Of a stretch of 64,000 bases of DNA, positions 38,701 through 46,747 are shown piece by piece (the stretch's first letter is position 1; every line of letters begins with the position of its first letter). Made by a program: the position numbers and the translations under genes. Origin of the DNA: Pseudothauera lacus (GTDB lineage Bacteria; Pseudomonadota; Gammaproteobacteria; Burkholderiales; Rhodocyclaceae); NCBI RefSeq assembly GCF_003034845.1, contig NZ_PZKC01000003.1:186001-250000 (forward strand), written 5' to 3'. The notes under the pieces were generated by a model. That model ran no database searches, was not told where the DNA came from, and worked only from the letters and a program-made list of their open reading frames with translations.

Positions 38701-40215
38701 GAGGCGGAAAAGGCCCTGCGTTACGCACTCAGCCTGGATCCTGCCCACCAACGTGCAAAGGGAGTACTGGGCTTGGTGCTGCTGGCGTGCAATCGCCATA
38801 TTGAAGCCGAGCAGCTCTACCGTGAAGCCATCTCCGAGCAACCGGAGATGGCCGAGCACTACTGCAATCTTGGCACCGCAGTGCAGGGTCAAGGGCGCCT
38901 GCACGAGGGGCTTGATTGCATCCGACGTGCCTTGGAACTGCGCCCAGAGTGGGTTGAGATAAATAGCAATCTATTGTTTTCAATGAATTACGCTGCTGAG
39001 GACGATCCACAACGCCTGCTCGAAGAGGCGCTCGCCTACGGCGAGCGGGTCGCACACCAAGCTGGTCACCCCTTCAGCGATTGGGATCTCGACGACCGTC
39101 CGCGCCGCTTGCGGGTTGGCTTTGTTTCCGGTGATCTGTGTGCCCACCCGGTGGGCTATTTTCTCGAGGGTATCCTGCCGGTGCTTGACCGCGAACGTCT
39201 CGAGTTGATCGCCTATCCGACGGTCGACCGCAGCGATGTGTTTACTGAGCAGCTAAAGAGCAGCTTTGAGGCTTGGCGACCATTGTGGGCGTTGAGTGAC
39301 GATGCGGCCGCCGAGCGCATTCGCAAGGACGGCGTACATCTGTTGATCGATCTCTCCGGGCATACGGCGTACAACCGGCTGGGGGTGTTTGCGCGTAAGC
39401 CTTCACCGGTTCAGGTAAGTTGGCCGGGATACTTCGCTACCACCGGGGTTGCGCAGATCGATTGGTTCATTGCCGACCGCGTTACGGTGCCGGAGTCGCA
39501 TCAGTGCTATTTCAGCGAGCGCATCTGGTATCTCCCCGATACCAGGCTGTGCTTTACTCCGCCGCTCAACGCTCCGTCCGTTTCCCCTTTGCCGGCGTTG
39601 ACCGAAGGCGTCATCACCTTTGGCTGTTTTCAGAATCTAAGCAAGGTTAATGATGAGGTGTTGCGTGTCTGGGCAAGAGTGATGGAGGCCTTGCCTGGAA
39701 GCCGACTTCGCCTGCAGACCCGCCACTTCAACGATCCGGAAGGCAGGCAGCAGATGCGCCAGCGGCTTGCTGCTTGCGGCATTGACCCCGAGAGAGCGGC
39801 GCTGCACCCCGGGACTAGCCGGAAGGACTATCTGGCGGCCCATGCCGAAGTCGATATGATCCTTGACACGTTCCCGTATACAGGTGGCACAACCACCTGT
39901 GAGGCCTTGTGGATGGGCGTGCCAACGCTGACCTTGTGTGGCGATACGCTGATCGCCCGGCAAGGGGCCAGCATGATGGCAGCGGCAGGATTGCACGACT
40001 GGGTTGTAGAAGACGTTGATACCTACGTCGTGCGTGCGCTGGCGCTGGCGCGTGATGTCAACGGTCTGGCAGCGTTGCGTGCAAACATGCGTCAGCGGCT
40101 GGTGAGGACAGCACTGTTTGATACGCCAAAATTTGCCCGCCAGCTTGAAGATGCTTTGTGGAACATGTGGGCTGAGTATGCCCGTAGCCGGAACTATCAG
40201 GAGATGTCCGCATGA
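35716..40215 (+). CDS. Tandem TPR/OGT-like (GT41) bifunctional glycosyltransferase
   Basis: This 1,499-residue cytoplasmic protein contains two complete TPR-OGT units in one chain. Unit 1 has TPRs at about residues 10-400 and a GT41 domain at about 420-780; unit 2 has TPRs at about 810-1110 and GT41 at about 1125-1495. Both keep the family's active-site elements: SGDLxxHPVGYF (His436 and His1144), CFQNLxK (Lys602 and Lys1310) and the donor motif DTFPYTGGTTT (676-686 and 1384-1394). GT41 enzymes add GlcNAc or related sugars to Ser/Thr; bacterial relatives glycosylate flagellins. The start is ATG 35716, although a TTG lies 9 bases upstream. It overlaps the next gene by 4 bases. Target (flagellin or fimbrial subunit) is inferred only. 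Confidence 0.85.
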   Translation: MTTARRDEGQLVQAFKEAVAHHQAGRLDEAAQAYQSLLVEWPANPGVSYNFGLLLFGKGDVDAGLSLLKAACEAAPDGQPYWLVYIDALLHVGRSSLAESVLAHARKRGFAEEVLAPRVRQLERMRDEVGRTPAESEVQRLTQLYNQNRHQEFEAHARHLLQHFPSFAVAWKALGVALLVGDRAEEAIPVLQRCIELLPDDAEAHNNLGSMLHKVRRHREAEDCFRRALRLQPGFAAAQRNLAIVLRDLGRYVEAETQLRELIKRQPEDPLLHSNLGLVFVKQERMPEAEVCYRKALALRPDFAECMAQLASVHQEMGRLGEAEAGYQRALELAPRLPGAHEGLGRLALLDGRPGEAATFYERAMVLAPESLDVHSSLLYTLNYAAIRNEARMVESARAFGRKLAARHRGPYKEWAVNPQAQRLRIGFVSGDLRKHPVGYFLEGILPVLDRERFELVAYPTSRDSDVLTEQLKASFAAWHPLYGLDDEQAAARIHADGVHVLIDLSGHTAHHRLGVFSRKPAPVQLTWPGYFATTGLEEIDWFLADPVTAPAEDEGYFTERVWRLPDTRLCFTPPVDAPPVAPLPLLVNGYPTYGCFQNLNKLTDDVLQLWSRVLSTIPQARLRVQSHQLRNEGAMERLRKRLVAAGIATERVDLHPPSGRQSYLRAHAEVDAILDTFPYTGGTTTCEALWMGVPTLTLQGGTLIGRQGASILEAAGLPDWVAQSEEDYVAKAATLIADSEVLSRLRGSLREQLLRTALFDTPRFARNLEQALMEMWEAAGEIALCSSPLAMECVADQHAHAETDMPSEAEIAEMVALFRDERHEPLVDFARLLTERFPAYGIGWKVLGVACKTLQRHDEALAAMLRAVELLPEDVESVSNLGLVYFELERYEEAVVCHRQALEIDPADVDAVVNLAAALFRLDRLDEAIAALQDALALHPQHFDLHLRLAEALWKQKKLAEAQVHFERAAELGLNNVEAHYRLGNLLYERRRHEEAEKALRYALSLDPAHQRAKGVLGLVLLACNRHIEAEQLYREAISEQPEMAEHYCNLGTAVQGQGRLHEGLDCIRRALELRPEWVEINSNLLFSMNYAAEDDPQRLLEEALAYGERVAHQAGHPFSDWDLDDRPRRLRVGFVSGDLCAHPVGYFLEGILPVLDRERLELIAYPTVDRSDVFTEQLKSSFEAWRPLWALSDDAAAERIRKDGVHLLIDLSGHTAYNRLGVFARKPSPVQVSWPGYFATTGVAQIDWFIADRVTVPESHQCYFSERIWYLPDTRLCFTPPLNAPSVSPLPALTEGVITFGCFQNLSKVNDEVLRVWARVMEALPGSRLRLQTRHFNDPEGRQQMRQRLAACGIDPERAALHPGTSRKDYLAAHAEVDMILDTFPYTGGTTTCEALWMGVPTLTLCGDTLIARQGASMMAAAGLHDWVVEDVDTYVVRALALARDVNGLAALRANMRQRLVRTALFDTPKFARQLEDALWNMWAEYARSRNYQEMSA

Positions 40216-42344
40216 CGGAAAGTGAGATGAAGGCACTGCCTGATGGCAATGCGGACGAGGAGCTCATCGCGCTGTTCTCGCAAGGCCAGATGCAAAGTTT
40301 GCTTGAACGCAGTGCAATACTGCTCGAGAAGTATCCTGCCTACGCTTTTGGCTGGAAGGCGCATGGGCTCGCGCAGTTGGCACTGGGGCGGCGCGGCGAG
40401 GCCATGCCGGCATTACGGCGGGCACTTGATCTGCAACCCCGGGATGCGGAGGGGTGGACCAACCTGGGCATCCTCCTGCTGGAGCAAGAGAAGGCCCAGG
40501 AGGCAGAAGAGGCTTTGCGTCGCGCGCTGGCAATCGATCGGGATCTGTCCGCAGCGCTGAGTGCCTTGGGCGTTTACTTGGTACGTTCGCGTCGTGAGGG
40601 TGAGGCCGAGCCCCTGTTGTTGAGGGCGCTTAGCCTGCAGCCAGGGTCGCCGCGTATCCACCGTGGGCTTGGAGAGATCCAACTGCGCCGTGGAGAGCTT
40701 GAACAGGCAGAGCGTTCTTTCAAACAAGAGTTGGCTGTGCAACCGGATGATCTCGAAGTCAAGCTTCTGCTGGGCCAGGTCTTTCATCGCCAAGGGCGCC
40801 TGGGTGATGCGGCGAAGGTATTCGTCCATATCACGCAGCAGTGTCCCGACCATGTCGATGCTTTCAGCAGTCTTGGGCTGGTGTTGCAACAAGGGGGGAA
40901 CCTGCCCGGAGCTGAAGTCGCCATGCGGCGCGTTACCGAGTTGCTGCCCGACAGTGCGGAAGCGTTCAACAATCTTGGTAACACCTTGCAGACCCAGGGG
41001 CGCTTCATCGAAGCCCAAAGCTGCTATCGGCGGGCACTGGCGCTGCGGCCTGGTTTTTATGCCGCGCACAGCAACCTGATAAATGCGATGAATGAGTCGG
41101 AGAGGATCACTCCGCAGATGTGCTTGACCGAAGCCCGCCGGTATGGTGAGAGCCTTAGTGGTGCCGGTGCCGGGCCTTACGCTGAGTGGGGTTGCGACCC
41201 CGCCCCGGCTCGTCTGAGGATTGGCCTGGTTTCTGGTGGTCTGCGTCGTGGCCCGATTGCTTACTTCACGCTTGGCGTACTGCACGCGCTTGACCGCAGC
41301 CAGATCGAGATCATTGCCTATCCCACCAACGATTCCGGGGACGAACTCACCGAAGCATTTCGCGCGCAATGCGATCGATGGCAGCCGATCAGGGGGCTGG
41401 ACGATGATGCGGCAGCGGCCAGAATTCATGCTGACGGCGTACATGTGCTGATCGACATGGCGGGTCATGGTGCAGACAACCGCTTGCCGGTATTTGCCCG
41501 TAAGCCTGCCCCTGTGCAGGTGAGCTGGCCGGGCTATTTTGCTACTACAGGGGTGCAGCAGATGGACTGGTTCATTGGCGATTGCGTCAGTTTGCCGGAG
41601 AGTCTGCGGGCCCATTTCACCGAGCAGATCTGCTACCTGCCGGATACCCGTCTGTGCTTCACACCGCCGGACGATGCGCCGGATGTGTCGGAGCTTCCGT
41701 TGCTGCGCACGGCGTTTCCAACTTTCGCCAGCTTCCAGAGACTGTCTGCCCTGAGCGATCAAACTCTAGTGCTGTGGGCGCGGGTGCTGAATTCAGTGCC
41801 GAGTGCCCGTCTACGCTTGCAGGCCAGAGAGTTTGCCTATGCTCCCACCGTCGCGGCCGTTCGCACCCAGTTGCAGTCCTGCGGGCTTGACCCGGCTCGT
41901 GTGGATTTCCATGGAACCTCCAGCTTTGCCGATTACCTTGCCGCTTACCGTGACGTTGATGTCGTGCTTGACAGCATCTCATTCTCCTCTGCCGCAAGAG
42001 CCTGCGAGGCCCTGTGGATGGGCGTGCCGACTGTCACCCTGGCCGGAGATTCTCTGATCACTCGTCAGGGGGCGGGAGTGCTCCATGCCGCCGGGCTGGA
42101 TGGTTGGATTGCACGTTCCGTAGATGAGTATGTCGATCTCGCAGTACGGGCTGTCTCGCGGCCTGCTGAGTTGGCCTCTCTGCGTAGCGGGATGCGTGAT
42201 CGCCTCACCACGTCGGCTTTGTGCGATGCGGGGCGGTTCTCGCGTGCGCTGGAGGCAGCGTTTTGGAGAATGTGGGAAGTCCAGGCTGGCGGTCGAATGC
42301 TGGAGCGAGTGATTGATCAATCTACGATTGCAGGGGGAGCGTGA
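40212..42344 (+). CDS. TPR/OGT-like protein with degenerate GT41 active site
   Basis: The 710-residue protein has TPRs at about residues 1-300 and a GT41-like domain at about 335-700, closely related to the units encoded just upstream (for example WPGYFATTGVQQMDWFI and LPDTRLCFTPP). Its active-site elements are lost: SGDLxxHPVGYF became SGGLRRGPIAYF (His to Gly347), CFQNLxK became SFQRLSA (Lys to Ala513), and the donor motif became DSISFSSAARA (587-597). It is probably non-catalytic, or uses a different donor. Coupled by ATGA to the upstream enzyme and by TGATG to the methyltransferase. Confidence 0.8.
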   Translation: MTESEMKALPDGNADEELIALFSQGQMQSLLERSAILLEKYPAYAFGWKAHGLAQLALGRRGEAMPALRRALDLQPRDAEGWTNLGILLLEQEKAQEAEEALRRALAIDRDLSAALSALGVYLVRSRREGEAEPLLLRALSLQPGSPRIHRGLGEIQLRRGELEQAERSFKQELAVQPDDLEVKLLLGQVFHRQGRLGDAAKVFVHITQQCPDHVDAFSSLGLVLQQGGNLPGAEVAMRRVTELLPDSAEAFNNLGNTLQTQGRFIEAQSCYRRALALRPGFYAAHSNLINAMNESERITPQMCLTEARRYGESLSGAGAGPYAEWGCDPAPARLRIGLVSGGLRRGPIAYFTLGVLHALDRSQIEIIAYPTNDSGDELTEAFRAQCDRWQPIRGLDDDAAAARIHADGVHVLIDMAGHGADNRLPVFARKPAPVQVSWPGYFATTGVQQMDWFIGDCVSLPESLRAHFTEQICYLPDTRLCFTPPDDAPDVSELPLLRTAFPTFASFQRLSALSDQTLVLWARVLNSVPSARLRLQAREFAYAPTVAAVRTQLQSCGLDPARVDFHGTSSFADYLAAYRDVDVVLDSISFSSAARACEALWMGVPTVTLAGDSLITRQGAGVLHAAGLDGWIARSVDEYVDLAVRAVSRPAELASLRSGMRDRLTTSALCDAGRFSRALEAAFWRMWEVQAGGRMLERVIDQSTIAGGA

Positions 42345-43108
42345 TGGCGCAGAAGTTCGAGCAGGATGATCAGGTCAACTTTTTTGTTCCGGTGTTCTGG
42401 GGGACCAAGGAACCGGAGCTCTTCGCGGATCTGATGCGGGTGGCGGCTAAGATGACCGGGGCCTACCACTTCGCCGACAACATGTTTGTGTTCCAGCGTA
42501 ACAATTCCATGGTTCGCGATGTGCCCTTCATGGATGCATGGCAGCAGAACATTGTCTCCTCCTCCGATGAGGCCATCCTCTGGCGACGCTACATTTTGGC
42601 CATGGCCGGCTACCACTGCAGTCACCTCGACGGTGATTTTGTCGAATGCGGTGCCTACGAGGGTGTAGGTGCCAAGACCGTGCTCGACTACCTTGGCGGC
42701 CCGGAGTTTCCCAAGACCTTCTGGCTGTACGACCTCTTCGAGCACAAGGCCGACTCGGTGAATCATCCCATGCCTTCACATGGCCCTCAACTTCATCAAC
42801 AGGTCGTGGAGCGCTTTGCTGGCTACCCCAATGTGCGGATTTTCAAGGGCTATCTGCCGGAAGTGCTTGAGCAGGGAGCACCAGAGAGGATCGCCTATCT
42901 GCACATCGATCTCAATCAGGCGCCGGCAGAGATCGCCACTTTGGAGGCCTTGTTTGATCGAGTGGTGCCGGGCGGCATGATCATTCTTGATGATTACGAG
43001 ATGTACTTCTATCGTGCTCAGAAGGCCGCGGAGGATAACTGGTTCGGTCAGCGCGGCTACAAGGTTTTCCCGCTTCCCACGTCGCAGGGTTTCGTGATCA
43101 AGAGGTAG
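42344..43108 (+). CDS. TylF/MycF-family O-methyltransferase
   Basis: The 254-residue protein has the class I SAM-binding motif [21 protein letters not shown] and the TylF/MycF-type [35 protein letters not shown], whose acidic residues would bind the catalytic metal. Family members methylate sugar hydroxyls in antibiotics and surface glycans. The ATG at 42344 shares one base with the upstream stop. The position directly after OGT-like genes suggests that it methylates the sugar they transfer; that is inference. Confidence 0.8.
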   Translation: MAQKFEQDDQVNFFVPVFWGTKEPELFADLMRVAAKMTGAYHFADNMFVFQRNNSMVRDVPFMDAWQQNIVSSSDEAILWRRYILAMAGYHCSHLDGDFVECGAYEGVGAKTVLDYLGGPEFPKTFWLYDLFEHKADSVNHPMPSHGPQLHQQVVERFAGYPNVRIFKGYLPEVLEQGAPERIAYLHIDLNQAPAEIATLEALFDRVVPGGMIILDDYEMYFYRAQKAAEDNWFGQRGYKVFPLPTSQGFVIKR

Positions 43109-43112
43109 GGCG

Positions 43113-43838
43113 ATGCGTCTGACCGAAGATGTGTGTGCTCAGATATTGCAGGCTACCGATGGTGTGCGACTGGGGAGTGGGCTGTCGATCAGTGGGCGGG
43201 GGCGGTTTGCATCGCCGTGCATGATCTATGGCGGTGGCGGTGTGATGACGGATGTATCGCTTGGAGGGTACTCCTACCTTGTTCCGCCCTTCGAGGCTAG
43301 CCACCTCTCGATCGGCAACTACTGCTCGATTGCTGGCGGCTTCAGAGTTGGACTCGGGCATCCGGTGAACTTGTTGACAGCCAGTCCAGTTGCATGGAGA
43401 CCCTGGATGGAGGGGTGTGATTTCCCCGGGCGTACGAGTTACGACTACCTCTCCACTCGTATCGGGTCGGACGTATGGATCGGCACCAACGTCATCGTCA
43501 AGGCCGGGGTAAGCATCGGTGACGGGTGTTTCATCGGTGCCGGATCGGTGGTTACCCGGGATCTGCCGCCATTTTCCGTGGCTGCTGGAAATCCTTGCCG
43601 GGTCATACGCTCGCGCTTCAACCCGGAGTTACTGCAGCGGATCTTGCTGGCGCGCTGGTTTGACCACGACTGGCGCGATGAGCAGCTTGATTGGCGCTCT
43701 CCCGAGGCCACTCTTGATGGCATTGAGGCTGCGCTTGTGAGTGGTTACAGCCGGCCGTTCGTGTCGTACTACTATGAAATTGTGGGTGACGGTTTACAGT
43801 TGTACCGTGAGGAAGTGTCTGCCTCTGGGTCCCAGTAG
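43113..43838 (+). CDS. CatB-related hexapeptide O-acetyltransferase
   Basis: The 241-residue protein shows left-handed beta-helix hexapeptide repeats: [82 protein letters not shown]. This is the xenobiotic/CatB acetyltransferase type, and the HP in GLGHP contains the expected catalytic His. It begins 4 bases after the methyltransferase stop, so it belongs to the glycan operon. I infer that it acetylates the glycan; antibiotic resistance is unlikely in this context. Confidence 0.8.
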   Translation: MRLTEDVCAQILQATDGVRLGSGLSISGRGRFASPCMIYGGGGVMTDVSLGGYSYLVPPFEASHLSIGNYCSIAGGFRVGLGHPVNLLTASPVAWRPWMEGCDFPGRTSYDYLSTRIGSDVWIGTNVIVKAGVSIGDGCFIGAGSVVTRDLPPFSVAAGNPCRVIRSRFNPELLQRILLARWFDHDWRDEQLDWRSPEATLDGIEAALVSGYSRPFVSYYYEIVGDGLQLYREEVSASGSQ

Positions 43839-43914
43839 CGGTCGCCGGCCTTCAGATCAACTGAGTGGCGGACATTTTTTGCGCAGCGCAATGTGATGAC
43901 CGCACAGGAAACGG

Positions 43915-44889
43915 TCAGTAGCTGATCGTCAGCTCGTAGGTGCCCCGGTACTGACCATCAAGATAGGGACGAGGGTCGGCGAGGGTTTCCAGCGTTGCGC
44001 CAATTGCGAGTTCCAGTTCACCGTTGGCGCTGCTACGGCCGCTTCCAGCAGGCAGGGTAGTGAAATTCCTGGCGAGAAACTGCGGGGCGTTGATGTTTGG
44101 GTCAGTATGGCTCAGCAGTACGCTGCCAGCCTGGGGGGTGATGTGCAGCATATGGTTGGGTGCCGCACCGCTGACCCGGATGCGCCCTGACTGGGCACCG
44201 CCGAGCGGTGTGAGCCTGGCTCCGCTGCTGGTACCCGATTCCAGAGTCCCCGCCGGTGAGAGGGTCAGGGTGGCGATATCCACTGGGTGTGAATGGGCCG
44301 CCAGCGCGCCGAAGGACAATGGCCGGAGCTCCTCCAGCGCCAGTGTGGAGCGGACTCGGGCGCTGAACTCCAGCGTCTCAGTGAAGGTTAGGTAGCCCTG
44401 CGCTTCTGGCGACCAGTACTGCACGTGCAACTGCACGCTGCCGCTGTACGGTGCGTCAGCATAAAGAGTTCCGCTGGCGCTGTTTTGCAGGCGGGCGCCG
44501 AGTCTGAATGTGGCTTCGCCACTGGTGGCGCTGAACACCTCCTCGGGATGCTCGAAAGCGGTGGTGAGGAAGAACTCGGGTATTCCGAAACCACCTTCAC
44601 TGAGCGTACCGTCATCGATCTCGATACGCAGCCTGACACCGGGTGGAAAGCCGTTGAGGCGGTACTCCCCCGCACGGGCGCCGCCGATGACGATGATCTC
44701 GCCGCTGCTCACCGCCTGCCCGGCTGCGGAGATGCGCAGCGCCGAGGGCGTGGTGTTGTCACGCAAGGCCAGAATGCCGAAATCGAGCATCTGCTCCACA
44801 TCCAGCGCAGGCGCGGCGTAACCGTTTGTCGCCCACGCGAGTGCGGTCAGCAAGGCGGTTTGCAAGAGGCGTACTGAGGAGCTTTGCAT
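43915..44889 (-). CDS. DUF4402-type fimbrial subunit, two-domain (possible tip/adhesin)
   Basis: From ATG 44889 the precursor is 324 residues with a signal peptide (SSVRLLQTALLTALAWATNGYAAP). It carries two DUF4402-like domains: the first opens with MLDFGILALRDNT and the second (about residue 190) with RPLSFGALAAHSHPVDIATLTLSPAGTLESG. Each ends in beta strands, the last being GQYRGTYELTISY. An upstream in-frame ATG at 44943 gives no better leader. It lies after a terminator that follows the single-domain subunit gene, so it should be made in lower amount, as expected of a minor or tip subunit. Confidence 0.65.
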   Translation of the reverse strand: MQSSSVRLLQTALLTALAWATNGYAAPALDVEQMLDFGILALRDNTTPSALRISAAGQAVSSGEIIVIGGARAGEYRLNGFPPGVRLRIEIDDGTLSEGGFGIPEFFLTTAFEHPEEVFSATSGEATFRLGARLQNSASGTLYADAPYSGSVQLHVQYWSPEAQGYLTFTETLEFSARVRSTLALEELRPLSFGALAAHSHPVDIATLTLSPAGTLESGTSSGARLTPLGGAQSGRIRVSGAAPNHMLHITPQAGSVLLSHTDPNINAPQFLARNFTTLPAGSGRSSANGELELAIGATLETLADPRPYLDGQYRGTYELTISY

Positions 44890-44922
44890 GTTGGTGAGAG
44901 TGCGATCTTGAAGGCGTAGGGC

Positions 44923-44953
44923 AAAAAAACAGGCAGGGCGCACCCTGCCTGTT
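44923..44953 (-). terminator. Intrinsic terminator between the two DUF4402 genes
   Basis: On the minus strand a perfect 10-bp stem (ACAGGCAGGG/CCCTGCCTGT, 4-base loop) is followed by seven T residues. It starts 18 bases after the stop of the gene at 44971-45645 and lies upstream of the next DUF4402 gene, so it would attenuate read-through. Confidence 0.85.
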
Positions 44954-44970
44954 GTTTGCTCGCAGCGCGC

Positions 44971-45645
44971 TCAGTAGCTTGCTTCGACTTCGAAGCTGCC
45001 CGAGTATGCCGCTTCTTCATAGGCAGTGCGAGTGCCCGAGACGTCGGTCATGAGCGTTGCGCCGATACCGAAGGAAATGCTGGTGGCGCCGAACGCCGGC
45101 GTGATGGTGCAAGTATTGGTCGCCCCGCAGTTGGTGCCCGAGGCGCCGCTGACCACCGAGCCTGCGCGGAAGTTGCCGAGGAAGAAGCGAGCGACAGCGG
45201 GGTCAGCGACACGCACTTCAACTGCATTGGCAGCGGCCTGTGCCGTGGAGAAAGCGGTGCCGTTGGTGCCGCCGTTGGTCGCAGTCTGAAGGTCAGCAGC
45301 GGCAAAGACAGCGTCAGGGAGGGTGATGCTGACCGGGGTCGTGTTGCCTACGGCGACGCTGCCGCGCGCGGCGCTTTGGCCACCCAGGGTCAGCAGCACG
45401 AGGTCGGAGGAGCCATACACCGTGCCGTAGTTGCCGTTGGGCTGCAAAGTCACCCACTTGTAATCATCCGCATCGGCTGATACAGCGAACAGCGTGCCGA
45501 GGTTCATGTCGGCTTCGTTGGTGACGGTGAGGCTGTTCTGTACCGTGGCGTTGACGTTGAACTGGGTCTGCGCTGCAACGCCGGTCGCTACACCGAGGAT
45601 AGCCACAGCGGTTGCGGCCTTGGGAAGCATTTTGGAAGTCATCAT
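44971..45645 (-). CDS. DUF4402-type fimbrial major subunit candidate
   Basis: The start ATG at 45645 has AGGAGA upstream; a second ATG follows immediately. The 224-residue precursor has a signal peptide ending GVATGVAAQTQ. The mature part begins FNVNATVQNSLTVTNEADMNLGTLFAV and ends RTAYEEAAYSGSFEVEASY, a DUF4402-type beta sandwich rich in Ala, Thr and Gly. CGATNTC holds a likely disulphide pair. A sigma-28-like box lies about 175 bases upstream and a strong terminator follows. Thr/Ser richness would suit O-glycosylation by the nearby GT41 enzymes (inference). Confidence 0.7.
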   Translation of the reverse strand: MMTSKMLPKAATAVAILGVATGVAAQTQFNVNATVQNSLTVTNEADMNLGTLFAVSADADDYKWVTLQPNGNYGTVYGSSDLVLLTLGGQSAARGSVAVGNTTPVSITLPDAVFAAADLQTATNGGTNGTAFSTAQAAANAVEVRVADPAVARFFLGNFRAGSVVSGASGTNCGATNTCTITPAFGATSISFGIGATLMTDVSGTRTAYEEAAYSGSFEVEASY

Positions 45646-45818
45646 GGATCTCCTGGTCGAGTCAAATGGAACTGCTAACAACGGCCGGCGCGTGCTGCTG
45701 CTGACCAAGCCCGGTGCCGTTACCATCCCGGTGGGCCACTCACCGAACGCAGCGTTTTCCCGTTGCCGATGCTTGTCTGGGGAGCGCGTCGAAGAGTTGC
45801 CGACCTTTGGTGAGAGTT

Positions 45819-45845
45819 TCAACGGTTGCGCGCTTACAAACTTTA
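45819..45845 (-). promoter_or_regulatory. Sigma-28-like box upstream of the DUF4402 major subunit gene
   Basis: The minus strand reads TAAAGTTT, 11 bases, ACCGTTGA. The -35 matches the FliA consensus perfectly and equals that of flgM; the -10 matches GCCGATAA at five of eight positions. It lies in the 226-base gap between the chaperone stop and the subunit start, leaving a long leader of about 165 bases. Confidence 0.45.
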
Positions 45846-45871
45846 GCGAATTATCGGAGTGTGTGCTCAAT

Positions 45872-46747
45872 TCATCGCACGCGCATGATCTGTTCGTGCC
45901 ACAGGGTGCCGCGGTACTCGGCACTGCCTTCGTAGGCAACGCGGATCATCGAGCCGGAAGGGAAGCTGCGCTCGCGCAGTACAACGGTCAATTCTCGTTC
46001 GCCGACGTCGGGAAAGATGCTGATATTGTCGAGTTGGCCGATGCGTTCTACCGGAGCGTTTTCCGCTTTCTGCAGGTCCACGGTTACGCGACCAAAGCTG
46101 CTGGCGTTGCCGGTGTGTCTCAACAGCACCATGAGGCGGGCATTGGCTTCGTTTGCGCTGGCCGGCAGCGGGGTGATTTCGGCAATGCGTACCGCAGGAG
46201 TGCCGTCGAGTTGATGGCGGACGACGACAGGCACCGAAATGGAGAGCTGCATGTCGAGCTGCAGGGTGACCCCACTGCCCTCGCCACCGGAGATCTCCTG
46301 TCGCGAGATGGGCTCGGAAACCTCCGGTACAACGCGGAACAACAGATGGGAGCGGTATTCGCCCGGCGGGAGCTCGCCGTCCGGACGGAAGCTAACCCGC
46401 ACGGTCTGGTTGCTATTCGGCTCAACCGTAATCTGCCGCGGAGTGACGCGCAGGTGCGGGCTGGCTTGAGGGTGCGGTGCGGCTGCGCCCTCCTGGATTC
46501 GGCTGCCGACTCCGTGACGCCCCTGTTCCTGCTCGATCCATTCGAGTCTGTAGGTGCGCGGGCCATTGCTGGGATTGCGCAGGATGAAGTTCGCCGTCTC
46601 GCCAGGCTGCGTCAGCAACAGGCGGATGGGGCTGACCAGCATTTCGGCATGGGCGCTACCGGAGATGAGGAAAAAGCTCACAAACATCATTGCGAGGAGC
46701 TGGATTGCCGGCAGTGCGGCGGGGCGCGCGGAAAGCGTGGTGTTCAT
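45872..46747 (-). CDS. PapD-like periplasmic fimbrial chaperone
   Basis: The 291-residue precursor has a signal peptide ending LISGSAHAEM. Residues about 35-150 form the PapD-like N-terminal domain: LLLTQPGETANFILRNPSNGPRTYRLEW, LRVTPRQITVEPNSNQTVRVSFRPDGELPPGEYRSHLLFRV. The C-terminal domain is longer than in classical FimC/PapD chaperones. It would cap DUF4402 subunits in the periplasm and deliver them to the usher-like protein at 31837. It follows the flgT-like gene on the same strand with a 69-base gap. Confidence 0.8.
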   Translation of the reverse strand: MNTTLSARPAALPAIQLLAMMFVSFFLISGSAHAEMLVSPIRLLLTQPGETANFILRNPSNGPRTYRLEWIEQEQGRHGVGSRIQEGAAAPHPQASPHLRVTPRQITVEPNSNQTVRVSFRPDGELPPGEYRSHLLFRVVPEVSEPISRQEISGGEGSGVTLQLDMQLSISVPVVVRHQLDGTPAVRIAEITPLPASANEANARLMVLLRHTGNASSFGRVTVDLQKAENAPVERIGQLDNISIFPDVGERELTVVLRERSFPSGSMIRVAYEGSAEYRGTLWHEQIMRVR

